From Bacteroidota bacterium (GTDB lineage Bacteria > Bacteroidota > Bacteroidia > Chitinophagales > Chitinophagaceae): a stretch of 64,000 bases of DNA. Below the pieces are notes generated by a model, which worked only from the letters and a program-made list of their open reading frames with translations, was not told where the DNA came from and made no database searches. Location of the stretch: NCBI GenBank assembly GCA_018266575.1, contig JAFEAE010000017.1, positions 453,597 to 517,596 of the forward strand, given 5' to 3'. This document shows, one piece after another, positions 36,259-45,264 of this stretch. How positions within the stretch are numbered: the stretch's first letter is position 1; each line of letters starts with the position of its first letter. The translations under genes were made by a program, and so were the position numbers.

Positions 36259-36663
36259 ATGAAAAAACTATTTTTTTCTTTTGCCATTTTATTCATTGCT
36301 TCAGCGGGTTTTGCACAAAGCGATATTCTTAACAAAGCAACTTCAGCAGCATCGGCAGCAGGTTTTAATGTGAGCTCGCTTACTAAAGGCATTATGGGGA
36401 AATTAAGCCCTGCTTTAAGCTTAACGGGTAAACAAACCCCGAAAGTCACTTCTGCTGTGAGCACCTATCTGACAGGAAAATCAAAAATCCTTTCATTGGC
36501 ATCGAGCAACAAAGACCAGTACACGCAAAAGCAAAGCGGCTTGTTCAGCACGCTAAAAACAAAGCTTGCAGGTATTCTTTTGCAAAACCAGATGAATAAA
36601 TTTCTCGGGTTAAAACCGGCAACAAACAGCCCGACAAATGTATTGTCGCAGTTATTTTTTTAA
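36259..36663 (+). CDS. Small secreted protein of unknown function
   Basis: 134 residues from the ATG at 36,259, chosen because the protein then starts with a clear signal peptide (MKKLFFSFAILFIASAGFAQ). The longer frame from 36,187 would run through the promoter. The mature part is about 114 residues, helical, rich in Ala/Ser/Leu/Lys, with no cysteine and no family I recognise. It stands alone with its own promoter candidate upstream and a strong terminator 20 bp downstream, so it is an independently expressed, probably abundant periplasmic or exported protein. Confidence 0.8.
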   Translation: MKKLFFSFAILFIASAGFAQSDILNKATSAASAAGFNVSSLTKGIMGKLSPALSLTGKQTPKVTSAVSTYLTGKSKILSLASSNKDQYTQKQSGLFSTLKTKLAGILLQNQMNKFLGLKPATNSPTNVLSQLFF

Positions 36664-36988
36664 GAATCAAACGATCATTGATAAAAGCTCTTCATATACG
36701 AAGAGCTTTTCTTTTTTAGCCAGGTGCTGTAATAGTTTATTCGGGAGAGCCAATAAATACTCATCATTATTTCTTATCCCTCACCAGAAATTTACAGGCA
36801 TATCAATTTGCGAGGGATGAGAAACCTACTAAACCGCAGCAGATCTCTCACTTTGCCAAAAGAGGAAATAAATGTACATCACTAACAGCTCTGCACGAAA
36901 TGACGGTTTGCATTTGGGCTTATTCTTCTTAATCCTATAATTTTATATTGCAATTCACATCTCCTATTATATCACTTTAAAAAATTCT
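36664..36988. other. Spacer between secreted protein and isocitrate lyase-family gene
   Basis: 325 bp. After the terminator there is an inverted repeat ATCCCTC (about 36,777-36,783) / GAGGGAT (about 36,812-36,818) of unknown role. No gene or recognised riboswitch was seen. Confidence 0.5.
36683..36717 (+). terminator. Rho-independent terminator after the small secreted protein
   Basis: AAAAGCTCTTC (36,683-36,693), loop ATATAC, GAAGAGCTTTT (36,700-36,710), then CTTTTTT. This is a perfect 11-bp stem with a T tract. Confidence 0.9.
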
Positions 36989-37831
36989 ATGACAGATACA
37001 CATCAATCCTCCCAGGAAGAAAAAGCTGATTATTTTAAACATTTGCATGAACACAAAGGAATATTCATTATCCCTAATGCATGGGATGCCGGTTCTGCGA
37101 AAATACTGGAGCAGCTTGGCTTTGCTGCTATCGCCACAACAAGTGCAGGCCTTGCATTTTCTCTGGCGAAACCTGATGCAGCAAGGGCAATAAGCCGGGA
37201 AGAAAATCTTGCGAATGCAAAATCGATTGTTGATGCAACCACACTTCCTGTTTCAGCAGACCTTGAAAATGGTTACGGAGATGAACCGGAAACATGTGCA
37301 GAAACTATTTTACTTGCTGCCGAACAAGGGATAGTGGGTTGTACATTGGAAGATGCAACAGGCCTGAGCAATGACCCGATCTATGATTTTGAACTTTCTG
37401 TAAAACGTGTTGCTGCTGCTGCCAAAGCTGCAAAGAGTTTATCATTTCCATTTATGCTGACGGCACGTGCAGAAAATTATTTGTATGGCAAACCCGATCT
37501 CAAAGACACGGTGCGCAGGCTTGAAGCGTTTGCCGATGCAGGAGCTGATGTGTTATATGCGCCGGGATTAAAAACTAAAAGTGAAATTGAAACAATTGTA
37601 AAAGCCGTTGCACCAAAGCCGGTGAATTTTTTATTTGGCCCTACGGATGAAAGCATTACGCTTACAGAATTAGAAGGCATTGGTGTAAGAAGAATAAGTA
37701 TAGGCTCATCATTGGCACGTGCTGCTTACGGAGCATTCATTGATGCTGCAAAAGAAATCAGGGATAAAGGCACATTTACATTTGCAGACCGTGCAACATC
37801 TTACGGAGAGTTGAATAAACTGTTCAGCTAA
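36989..37831 (+). CDS. Isocitrate lyase/PEP mutase superfamily enzyme
   Basis: 280 residues forming a TIM barrel that would act on a small alpha-keto- or 2-hydroxy-dicarboxylic acid in the cytoplasm, with a divalent metal. Supporting motifs: IPNAWDAGSAKILEQLGF near 28-45, DLENGYGD (91-98) at the metal/substrate site, and TLEDATG (119-125). The catalytic KKCGH loop of true isocitrate and methylisocitrate lyases is absent, so it is not one of these; carboxyvinyl-carboxyphosphonate mutase-like or oxaloacetate-processing activity is possible. It is monocistronic and convergent with the serine hydrolase gene, with a palindromic repeat between them. Confidence 0.88.
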   Translation: MTDTHQSSQEEKADYFKHLHEHKGIFIIPNAWDAGSAKILEQLGFAAIATTSAGLAFSLAKPDAARAISREENLANAKSIVDATTLPVSADLENGYGDEPETCAETILLAAEQGIVGCTLEDATGLSNDPIYDFELSVKRVAAAAKAAKSLSFPFMLTARAENYLYGKPDLKDTVRRLEAFADAGADVLYAPGLKTKSEIETIVKAVAPKPVNFLFGPTDESITLTELEGIGVRRISIGSSLARAAYGAFIDAAKEIRDKGTFTFADRATSYGELNKLFS

Positions 37832-37873
37832 ACACCGTGTAACAATTTATTTGCGCTGAATAGAAAATTAACT

Positions 37874-37925
37874 GTACAAGAGTGCGATTCTTCCACCGGA
37901 AGAATCGAAGGCAACGATGTTAGAT
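37874..37925. repeat. Nested palindromic repeat, copy 7 (reverse orientation, GATTCTTCC palindrome)
   Basis: CGATTCTTCC-ACC-GGAAGAATCG (37,885-37,907) is a perfect 10-bp stem between GTACAAGAGTG and AAGGCAACGATGTT. It lies between two convergent genes and may serve both as a terminator-like hairpin. Confidence 0.8.
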
Positions 37926-37957
37926 AGTAGTACAACTGCTAAGTACAAAAATATTTT

Positions 37958-39490
37958 CTATTGTTTCAATAAACGTATGTGATATTCCTGGATCAATGCA
38001 GGTGTTTCGGGAGTTAATGTAAAACTTATCTGTACATTTCCGTGTTCGCATTCCATAATAAAATAACCACGCAATTGATTTTCCGGAACAACTTCACCGA
38101 TCTTGATTAGTTTTCCGGCATTATTGAAAATTGTTGTTGCATCTTTTTTCAGCGAATCGGTGAAATAATCCAAAAAGAAATTTTCCGCGAAGATGCCTGA
38201 TGTTTTTGCATCCGAAAAATCGGGTAGCAGTTTTACCAACTCGTTTCTGCGTTGCATCAATATAGGTGAAGGCGGAAGTTTGCGTGGCCTTAAACCCGCC
38301 ATGCGTACAATGGTGTCGAGTACTAATAAATCTACACCATCTGTTGGTGCGTAAGTAACGTTTGCAAATAAAATCACACCGATGCCGTAATCTGGCATAA
38401 TGCGCCAGTTGCTTCCGAATCCGGGTAACCCGCCGCTATGTGCAACCATCGTTCTCCCTTCGCAATCTTTTACAATGCGCAAACCATAACCATACGCAGT
38501 AGTGATCGCGCAGTTTCTTCCGTTTGGAAATTGATAATCCGGAATGAGTGAACCGAAACGCCAGGGTTGGTGCATTTCGCGAACGGAACTTCGTTTAACA
38601 GGCCCCGCTTCTTCATCATTACGCGGCGGCCACGCAGACAAATGAAATGCAACATATTTGCTGAAGGCTTCAACAGAAGTGATCATTCCGCCCATGGCAC
38701 CATAAATGCCATCATGCAACGGGGTTTCTTCGTGCCAGTCGTTGTTGAGCCAACGGTAACCGTGTGCATACTGATCTGCAGGAATTGTTGCATACTCCCA
38801 TGAAGCTTCGATACTGAGCGGCTGCCAGATATTTTTTGCGATATATTCTTCATAAGGAATGCCGGAAACTTTGTGAATGATATAACCGAGCGTTGCAAAA
38901 CCAAGATTGCTGTATTCATATGCTAATCCAGGATCGTTTGAAAATGAAATTCCTTTTTTATAAAGCTTGATGAGGTCGTTTTCTGATTTTGCAAGCTGCC
39001 TGTCTCCCCAGGGATTATCTTCGGGATATCCTGCAGAATGTGTCAGCAGGTTTCGAATGGTGATTGGCGGAGCATCGGAAGTGAGTTGTTGATTTTTTAT
39101 TTCAGGGATGTAGTTATAAAGCGGGTCATCCAAATTCAATTTTCCTTCATCACGCAATTTGAGGATAGCCATTGCCGTGAAACTTTTGCTCATTGATGCA
39201 ATGCGGAACATGGATTTGGTTGTTGCCGGAATTTTTTTGCTGATATCCGTATAACCACCGCTTCCGGAATACACGAGTTTTCCATCAACCACAATTCCGA
39301 ACGCGTAACCGGGGAAATGATTTTTCTGCGCATACTCACGGTATATTTTTTCGATAACAGGGAACGCTGTTTTGATGCGCTCTAATCTATTAGCATCTGT
39401 AAATACGGGTGGTTGATAGGTTGTACTGGTTTGGGAGTTTAATTTCGAGACAAATAAAAAAAGAAAAATAGCAGCAAGAAGGTTTTTCAT
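37958..39490 (-). CDS. Secreted serine hydrolase, beta-lactamase class C/PBP4 family
   Basis: 510 residues with an N-terminal signal peptide (about 1-20). The class C triad motifs are all present: SMSK (Ser99-Lys102), YSN (193-195) and HSG (351-353). These enzymes form an acyl-serine on peptides or esters in the periplasm or at the cell surface. The C-terminal ~120 residues are a small beta-rich extension often seen in D-aminopeptidase/esterase-like members, so beta-lactam hydrolysis should not be assumed. It is the last gene of a three-gene minus-strand unit, starting 9 bp after the TonB-C protein gene. Confidence 0.93.
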   Translation of the reverse strand: MKNLLAAIFLFLFVSKLNSQTSTTYQPPVFTDANRLERIKTAFPVIEKIYREYAQKNHFPGYAFGIVVDGKLVYSGSGGYTDISKKIPATTKSMFRIASMSKSFTAMAILKLRDEGKLNLDDPLYNYIPEIKNQQLTSDAPPITIRNLLTHSAGYPEDNPWGDRQLAKSENDLIKLYKKGISFSNDPGLAYEYSNLGFATLGYIIHKVSGIPYEEYIAKNIWQPLSIEASWEYATIPADQYAHGYRWLNNDWHEETPLHDGIYGAMGGMITSVEAFSKYVAFHLSAWPPRNDEEAGPVKRSSVREMHQPWRFGSLIPDYQFPNGRNCAITTAYGYGLRIVKDCEGRTMVAHSGGLPGFGSNWRIMPDYGIGVILFANVTYAPTDGVDLLVLDTIVRMAGLRPRKLPPSPILMQRRNELVKLLPDFSDAKTSGIFAENFFLDYFTDSLKKDATTIFNNAGKLIKIGEVVPENQLRGYFIMECEHGNVQISFTLTPETPALIQEYHIRLLKQ

Positions 39491-39499
39491 AAAAAATAT

Positions 39500-39898
39500 T
39501 TATCCTTTAGACAACATAAATTTAATAGGGATTTTTTTGTAAGAGCGGACGGCAACCCTATTTTGTATAGCCGGGTTCCATTTGCCGCTTAGTTTTACAA
39601 CGCGTACAGATTCGTCCCGGAGCCCGCCTTTCGTTGGGCCGCTTATTGCATGCACATCAGAAATAGTGCTATCGGTATTCACAACAAATTGTACCATTAC
39701 CTCGCCACGGATTTCATTATTAATTGCGTCATCCGGATAACGCAACGTATGATTCAAAAATTTTGCCCACGCATCTTTGCCACCCACATACTCAGCTTCA
39801 ACTTCGGGTTTGGTATAAATCTTAGACGTATCAATGTTGCTTTGTGCTTTTACTGCAATTGAGCTGATTGAAAATAAAATACAAAAAAGTGTTTTCAT
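39500..39898 (-). CDS. Secreted TonB C-terminal domain protein
   Basis: 132 residues from the ATG at 39,896-39,898; an upstream ATG (39,919) adds seven charged residues in front of the signal peptide and is less likely. After the signal peptide (MKTLFCILFSISSIAVKAQ) comes a compact TonB-C fold with LRYPDDAINNEIRGEVMVQF and ISGPTKGGLRDESVRV. There is no transmembrane anchor or proline-rich spacer, so it is not a classical TonB; such free periplasmic TonB-C proteins are common in Bacteroidota and their function is unclear. It is followed 9 bp later by the serine hydrolase gene. Confidence 0.88.
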   Translation of the reverse strand: MKTLFCILFSISSIAVKAQSNIDTSKIYTKPEVEAEYVGGKDAWAKFLNHTLRYPDDAINNEIRGEVMVQFVVNTDSTISDVHAISGPTKGGLRDESVRVVKLSGKWNPAIQNRVAVRSYKKIPIKFMLSKG

Positions 39899-39931
39899 TT
39901 TTTTTCGTTTAAGGATCATAGTTACCTACTG

Positions 39932-40732
39932 CTATTGAAGTTTAAATTGAACAGGTTGCATTTTCCATGATTTCACCAGGCGGCCGCCCTGAACAGCAGG
40001 CTCCCATTTTGGCATCTTTTTAATAACACGCAACGCTTCTTCATCTAATAACGGATCGACCGATTTTACTACCTGGATATCCGTTAAACTTCCATTTTTA
40101 TCAACAACAAATTCAACAACGACCGTTCCCTGGATAACATTCTTAACTGCTTTGCCGGGATATTTAAGATGAGATGAAAAAAAATCAGCAAGTGCAGCGT
40201 CACCGCCGGGGAAACCAGATTCCCTGGTAAAAACCGGTATATTATCATTCACGCTTCCGTCTTCATTATAAATTTTTGCGTTTAGTTGTTTGCCGTCTTT
40301 ATAATATGCAGTTCCTGAGATTTTTCCCGATTCATAATATGCCGTCCAGTTGCCATCAGGTTTATCCATTTTATAGCTGCCTTCTATTTGTTTTTTCCCG
40401 TTCGCATAATACATTATTTCCGGGCCGTCTTGTTTACCATTATTAAAACTACTTTGACGGATCAAATTCCCCTTTTCATTGTACCACGTAAAATCTCCCT
40501 GTGGTTTTCGCAACGAATCATCTAAATAAATTCCTTTGGCATGCAGTTGCCCCGATTTATAATAATCAACAACAAACCATCCTTTATTATTTTTTATTTT
40601 CTTGCGGGTATATTCTGCTTTATCGATCGTTGTCATTATCCAATGCGCATCGTAATAAGATACAATGCTATCCTGGCAAAATACACTTGTAGCAAACAGA
40701 ATGCAGGCAGCTAAGAAGTATAATTTTTTCAT
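39932..40732 (-). CDS. MORN-repeat protein with C-terminal TonB domain
   Basis: 266 residues from the ATG at 40,730-40,732; the upstream in-frame ATG at 40,759 precedes the signal peptide by nine residues and is not preferred. After the signal peptide (MKKLYFLAACILFATSVFC) there are four or five MORN-type repeats of the form YYxxGKxxGxxYY (about 60-165), then a TonB-C domain with LKYPGKAVKNVIQGTVVVEF and DEEALRVIKKMPKWEPAVQGG. It probably acts in the periplasm in partner binding. It is first in a unit with the TonB-C protein (33 bp apart) and the serine hydrolase, and divergent from the GH9 gene. Confidence 0.88.
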   Translation of the reverse strand: MKKLYFLAACILFATSVFCQDSIVSYYDAHWIMTTIDKAEYTRKKIKNNKGWFVVDYYKSGQLHAKGIYLDDSLRKPQGDFTWYNEKGNLIRQSSFNNGKQDGPEIMYYANGKKQIEGSYKMDKPDGNWTAYYESGKISGTAYYKDGKQLNAKIYNEDGSVNDNIPVFTRESGFPGGDAALADFFSSHLKYPGKAVKNVIQGTVVVEFVVDKNGSLTDIQVVKSVDPLLDEEALRVIKKMPKWEPAVQGGRLVKSWKMQPVQFKLQ

Positions 40733-40835
40733 GCTATAAATATATCCAAAACTTTGCATGATAAAACCTGCTGCAAATACTTATCTTAAATTGTAAATTG
40801 CTGCAACCAAAATGCGTTATTCAAAATAAATTAAT

Positions 40836-42668
40836 ATGGCTACGATAAAAAAAATCACCCTCGCATTTATATTTTTTCTTCCTGCTTTAATACATGCACA
40901 ACATATAAAAATTGTTACTAATCATGTTGGCTATGAAGACAACCTTGCAAAGCGTGCAATAATTGTTTCAGACTCTGCAATAACAGCAAAAATTTTTCAA
41001 TTGGTAAATACTTCAACCGGCAAAACAGTTTTCAGCGGACCGATAGTTTACAGCGGGAAAGTAGATAAATGGAAGAATTATATATTCAGGGTAATTGATT
41101 TTTCAAAATTTACTACTGACGGAAGTTACCAATTGCAGGTTTCTAATGCCGGAAAAATTATTTCTTCGTATCCATTCAGGATTGAAAAAAATATTTTGGA
41201 AAGATCCACATTGTCGGATGTTGTTTATTATTTCAAAGGGCAGCGATCTTCCGGATTGCTCGATAAAGCAGATCATCATTTATCAACCGGAAAATTAAAA
41301 GACAGTATTGATGCACATGGCGGATGGTATGATGCCACAGGCGATTATGGAAAACATCTTTCGCATCTTACATTTTCAACGTATTTCAATCCGCAACAAA
41401 TTTCACTAACTGTATATGGTCTATTGAAAACATATCGTGAATTAATAAAAAGAAAGGGGACAGATTTTCGTCAATACAACCGGAGAATTTTGGATGAAGC
41501 AATGTATGGCGCTGATTATTTAGCGAGGGTGCAAGCTCCCGGCGGTTCGTTCTACCGGTCTGTTTCTGCACCCGGCCCCGGAAAATTTGCGAAAGACAGG
41601 AACATCAGTGCAGAAAGCAAAGGATACACGATCAAGAAAAATAAAGACCAATCATTCGGCGCAGGTTTGCAAAATGCAGAAGACGATTGGCGAAGTTATC
41701 AATGTAGCTATCGTTCTGGTGCCGGCATTGCTATTGCAGCATTAGCGCTTGCTTCAACATTTGATACTTGTGGTGATTATACCAATGCCGATTATTTACG
41801 TGCCGCTGAAAACGCATTTGCGTTTTTAGAAAAGGCAAATGTGCCGATGACGAATGACGGTAAAGAAAATATTGTGGATGACTATTGTGCATTAAGTGCA
41901 GCTACTGAATTGTACAAAGCCACAAAAAAAGAACACTATAGATTATCGGCAGAAAAAAGTGCGCAACAATTGATGAACCGCCTTTGTTCCTGGAAGAAAT
42001 ATGCGGATTATTGGCGTGCCGATGATAAAGACAGGCCGTTCTTTCATCCATCAGATGCAGGATTGCCTGTTGTAAGCCTGATGGATTTTTACCAGGTTGT
42101 TTCGCCGGAAATGCAAAACCATATCAAGGCAATCGTGAGGAGATCGCTGGAGCATGAATTGTCAATAACTCATGAAGTGAATAACCCTTTCGGTTATGCA
42201 AGACAGTTAGTTCAGGATACTTCAGGGAACAGGCGTAGCAGTTTTTTCTTCCCGCATGGAAGCGAAGCTGCCCCATGGTGGCAGGGGGAAAATGCACGGC
42301 TTGGCTCATTGGCAACTGCTGCACGCATGGCTGCAAACATTTTTGAAGATGACAAATTGTTTCATGATAGCCTGGAAAATTTTGCACTCGATCAACTTAA
42401 CTGGATACTTGGACTAAATCCATTTGATGCGTGTATGCTGCAGGGAACAGGGCACAATAATCCTGCGTATGAATTTTTCGGAACGTTTGAATATTCAAAT
42501 GCTCCTGGTGGAATTGTGAATGGAATTACTTCCGGGTTGAATGACGAGCATGATATTGACTTTGATTTATCTTATGCACAAACAGGTAAAGATTTTGACT
42601 GGCGGTGGGTTGAACAATGGCTGCCTCACGCAACCTGGTATATGCTGGCGGTTGCGGAGCATGAGTGA
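40836..42668 (+). CDS. Secreted glycoside hydrolase family 9 (endoglucanase-like)
   Basis: 610 residues: signal peptide (1-21), CelD_N-type Ig-like domain (about 23-115), then an (alpha/alpha)6 barrel. WYDATGDYGKH (164-174) supplies the nucleophile-activating aspartates Asp166 and Asp170. The probable catalytic acid is Glu593 in WVEQWLPHATW, although where most GH9 enzymes have Asn in NEVxxxYNA this protein has His. It would cleave beta-1,4-glucans or related oligosaccharides outside the cytoplasm. There is no SusCD pair or CBM next to it, so it looks like a stand-alone enzyme rather than part of a polysaccharide utilisation locus. Confidence 0.92.
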   Translation: MATIKKITLAFIFFLPALIHAQHIKIVTNHVGYEDNLAKRAIIVSDSAITAKIFQLVNTSTGKTVFSGPIVYSGKVDKWKNYIFRVIDFSKFTTDGSYQLQVSNAGKIISSYPFRIEKNILERSTLSDVVYYFKGQRSSGLLDKADHHLSTGKLKDSIDAHGGWYDATGDYGKHLSHLTFSTYFNPQQISLTVYGLLKTYRELIKRKGTDFRQYNRRILDEAMYGADYLARVQAPGGSFYRSVSAPGPGKFAKDRNISAESKGYTIKKNKDQSFGAGLQNAEDDWRSYQCSYRSGAGIAIAALALASTFDTCGDYTNADYLRAAENAFAFLEKANVPMTNDGKENIVDDYCALSAATELYKATKKEHYRLSAEKSAQQLMNRLCSWKKYADYWRADDKDRPFFHPSDAGLPVVSLMDFYQVVSPEMQNHIKAIVRRSLEHELSITHEVNNPFGYARQLVQDTSGNRRSSFFFPHGSEAAPWWQGENARLGSLATAARMAANIFEDDKLFHDSLENFALDQLNWILGLNPFDACMLQGTGHNNPAYEFFGTFEYSNAPGGIVNGITSGLNDEHDIDFDLSYAQTGKDFDWRWVEQWLPHATWYMLAVAEHE

Positions 42669-42749
42669 GCTAATTGAAAATGAAGCGAATTGACAATTAT
42701 AATAATTGACAATGAGAATCAGGAGCATCAATTAAATCAGGTTAAAATC

Positions 42750-42829
42750 GTGGTTCAGACAATCGCTCCATAGAATATCAACTGTACAAGAGCCTGCCTG
42801 CGGTAGGCAGGTGCGACGCAACTATGCTT
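42750..42829. repeat. Nested palindromic repeat, copy 8 (reverse orientation, site 2)
   Basis: It starts with GTGGTTCAGACAATCG, continues with GAATATCAACTGTACAAGAG, then CCTGCCTGCGGTAGGCAGG (42,793-42,811) and TGCGACGCAACTATG. This copy shows the nested repeat and the GGTTCAGACA end fused into one unit. Confidence 0.8.
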
Positions 42830-43001
42830 AATAGTAGTACTGTAGCTGGTTACACAAAAAAGAAAAACTAAAACTGAAGAAACTAAAAACTAAAAAAGAA
42901 ACTGAGAATTTAAGAACTGAAAACTGTGGACTGAAGACTGATGACTGTTCTAAGAAATCGTACATTTAAAATCGTACCTCGTAAATATCTCTATTGTGTT
43001 T

Positions 43002-43033
43002 TATAAAAAATGGCCTGTAAAAAATTACAGGCC
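43002..43033 (-). terminator. Rho-independent terminator of the OmpA-type gene
   Basis: GGCCTGTAA (43,012-43,020) pairs with TTACAGGCC (43,025-43,033); on the minus strand it is followed by ATTTTTTATAAAA. Confidence 0.85.
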
Positions 43034-43068
43034 CTAGTTTTAACCATCTCTGCTAATTGTAACCTAAA

Positions 43069-43944
43069 CTATTTTTTTTCGAGCAGTTTGAAGAACTGAT
43101 CTAACTGCGGAAGTACGATGATGCGTGTGCGGCGGTTTGCTGCACGGCCTGCAGATGTTTCATTGGATTCTACAGGCTGGTATTCGCTGCGGCCGCCGGC
43201 TTCAATATGCGCAGCAGGCAAACCATATTTATATTGAAGGATACGGATAACGGAGGTAGCGCGTTTTACACTGAGGTCCCAATTGTCGAGCAACACACCT
43301 CTTTTGAAGGGAACGTTATCCGTGTGTCCTTCAACCATAAATTCTATATCAGGTTGATTTTTTAATACAAGCGCCACTTTACCCAATACTTTTTTTGCTT
43401 TTTCAGTTACATCATAACTGCCACTTTTGAAAAGGAGCTTATCGGAAATATCGATGTACACTACACCTTTGTCAACCTTAACGTTGATGTCATTATCATT
43501 CAGATTCCCGATTGCTCCTTTCAGGTTACTTACCAACATCATATTGAGCGAATCCTTATGCGCCATTGCAGATTGCAAACTTTGTATGTATGCATCTTTT
43601 GCACCAATATTATCAAGTGATTGTTTGATACTTGCTGCCTGTGCGGATGATATCACGGACATATCTTCCAGTTGCTTTAATGCCTGTGTATTGTTTTGTT
43701 TGAGGTAAGCAATTTGCTTGTTCAGGTCATCAATTTGCGACTGGTATTTGGAATCTTTGGATTTGTTTTCAGCAAGGCAATTGTCTTTTTGTGAATTACA
43801 GTTCTTAAGGTCTGACTGCAATGATGCATAATTTTTGTTCAGGCTATCATATTTCGATTGCAGCGTTTTGAATTTTTTGCTGCCAACGCATGAAAGAAGC
43901 AGCAGGGGTAAAAGAGCGCTCAGTGTAACGTTTTTAATACGCAT
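43069..43944 (-). CDS. OmpA-family lipoprotein with coiled coil
   Basis: 291 residues. A lipoprotein signal peptide ends in the lipobox LLSC (Cys19). A coiled coil of about 110 residues (25-135) follows, then an OmpA/MotB-type peptidoglycan-binding domain (about 165-280) with MVEGHTDNVPFK and the conserved NxxLSxxRA-like stretch NWDLSVKRATSVIRIL, plus GRSEYQPVESN. It would tether an outer- or inner-membrane lipoprotein to the wall. It has its own terminator. The two genes upstream (45,197 and 46,089) are on the same strand with ~60-bp gaps and may form one unit. Confidence 0.92.
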   Translation of the reverse strand: MRIKNVTLSALLPLLLLSCVGSKKFKTLQSKYDSLNKNYASLQSDLKNCNSQKDNCLAENKSKDSKYQSQIDDLNKQIAYLKQNNTQALKQLEDMSVISSAQAASIKQSLDNIGAKDAYIQSLQSAMAHKDSLNMMLVSNLKGAIGNLNDNDINVKVDKGVVYIDISDKLLFKSGSYDVTEKAKKVLGKVALVLKNQPDIEFMVEGHTDNVPFKRGVLLDNWDLSVKRATSVIRILQYKYGLPAAHIEAGGRSEYQPVESNETSAGRAANRRTRIIVLPQLDQFFKLLEKK

Positions 43945-44003
43945 GATTTGTTGTTTTTAGTGTTAACTATGAAATAAAAATTTCAATCCTCGTTATGTTC
44001 CGG

Positions 44004-45197
44004 TCAGGCTACCTTATACATCCGCGTTGCGGAATGTAAATAGTCAAGCGGGTTAAAAGCGTTGTCGAAAACCTCTTTTAACTCGTCCAGCTTTTTTTCA
44101 AGAACATTTATTTTTTTACCTATATCGGGATCGTTAGAATATTGTTTCAACAGCGTGTTGTAATTATCCATATTCTCACGCATGCGGAAAGTGATCTGCC
44201 CAAAACCAAGTTTTAATGCCTGTACATCCATCAATGAGAAATAAATATTTTCTTTCCAGTCTTTCGGTACAGACGTTTTTTGAGAAGCAACTACATCTGC
44301 TGCTTTCCTGCGGATAGCTGTAATGTATGCATATCTTTTATCGGCATCACTTTCATTATTGAATTTCGTATTGAATTCAGCAGGTGAAATGCCAAGTGAT
44401 TTCAGGTTTTGGCTTAACACGGTATCATAATGAATATGCATTTCGTTTAACTGTTTCGTGATGTCGTCCCAGTCATGCTCGATATTGCTTTTGTCGTGTG
44501 CAAACTGGCTAAGCTTTGTGGTAAGCAAAAACATTTTTTCACTGTCGTCGCGTAATTGCTTTTGCTTTTTTCCTATGGAATGAATATAATCTTCCACACC
44601 CGAAAAAAACAAAGCGGTTAGCGGCCCGCCAAGCGGTATGCTGCTTGAAATAGTTGCTGAATAATCTACCATATTTGTAAGCACACTTAGTGATACGCTT
44701 TTGTCTTTGTTTTTTTCTATGTACTCATGAAACTTTTTATACCAGTCTTTATATCCCGCATATTCGTCAGGGTTAGTTGTTTCGGATAACAATTCAAAAA
44801 ACTCCTTTGATGTTTTGAACAACATTACCGGTTTTATTTCCCTATCCATATAAATAAGGTTCACTACAGCGGATTGATAATTTGCCTGGAACACATTCAA
44901 TTCGTTTTGATCTATTGCCTTTTGCTTGTCTTCAAGTGCCTGCACACGTTCTAATAATTTGTCGGCTTTTTCACGCACGTTGCTTGTTTCCTTGATCGAT
45001 TTATCCAAACTGTCTACTTTACGGTCGAGTTTAACCACGGTAGAATCGATAGACCTTGTTTTCTTATCGAGGTTACTTTGGATATCAGACAATACTTTTT
45101 CACGCACCGATTTTTCAGAGGCAAGCGTGTCTGTATTTTGTGCAACAACGAATTGTGTTGTACAAAGCATGAAAAAGGAAACCAAAAATGCTTTCAT
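44004..45197 (-). CDS. Secreted coiled-coil protein of unknown function
   Basis: 397 residues. The signal peptide (MKAFLVSFFMLCTTQFVVAQ) is followed by a long heptad-rich coiled coil (about 25-100), a mostly helical middle with one hydrophobic segment (SSSIPLGGPLTALFFSG, about 180-200), and a second helical region with another short coiled coil near 360-385. No enzyme motif and no known family is recognised. It is probably an envelope protein acting through helical assembly, perhaps with the neighbouring OmpA-type lipoprotein, which also has a coiled coil; that partnership is only inferred from position. Confidence 0.75.
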   Translation of the reverse strand: MKAFLVSFFMLCTTQFVVAQNTDTLASEKSVREKVLSDIQSNLDKKTRSIDSTVVKLDRKVDSLDKSIKETSNVREKADKLLERVQALEDKQKAIDQNELNVFQANYQSAVVNLIYMDREIKPVMLFKTSKEFFELLSETTNPDEYAGYKDWYKKFHEYIEKNKDKSVSLSVLTNMVDYSATISSSIPLGGPLTALFFSGVEDYIHSIGKKQKQLRDDSEKMFLLTTKLSQFAHDKSNIEHDWDDITKQLNEMHIHYDTVLSQNLKSLGISPAEFNTKFNNESDADKRYAYITAIRRKAADVVASQKTSVPKDWKENIYFSLMDVQALKLGFGQITFRMRENMDNYNTLLKQYSNDPDIGKKINVLEKKLDELKEVFDNAFNPLDYLHSATRMYKVA

Positions 45198-45264
45198 AAA
45201 TACAAAACGGTTTACATAAAATCTTCTGTAGCTTCTTTAGCCGATTGATAATTATTTATTCCGG

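Larger units (their letters stand above)
42669..43068. other. Spacer between GH9 and the OmpA-type lipoprotein gene
   Basis: 400 bp between convergent genes. It holds nested repeat copy 8 (42,750-42,829), AACTGAAAACTG-type low-complexity text (about 42,865-42,955) and the terminator of the OmpA-type gene (43,002-43,033). Confidence 0.6.

Noticed and set aside
36989..37831. True isocitrate or methylisocitrate lyase
   Set aside because: The catalytic KKCGH loop with its cysteine is missing; only the superfamily call is supported.
37874..37925. Nested repeat copy 7 as a dedicated bidirectional terminator
   Set aside because: The hairpin is strong but lacks a clear T tract on either strand, and the same palindrome occurs in non-terminal positions.
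37958..39490. Antibiotic-resistance beta-lactamase (AmpC)
   Set aside because: The three motifs are common to esterases and peptidases of this fold, and the extra C-terminal domain and operon partners argue against a resistance role.
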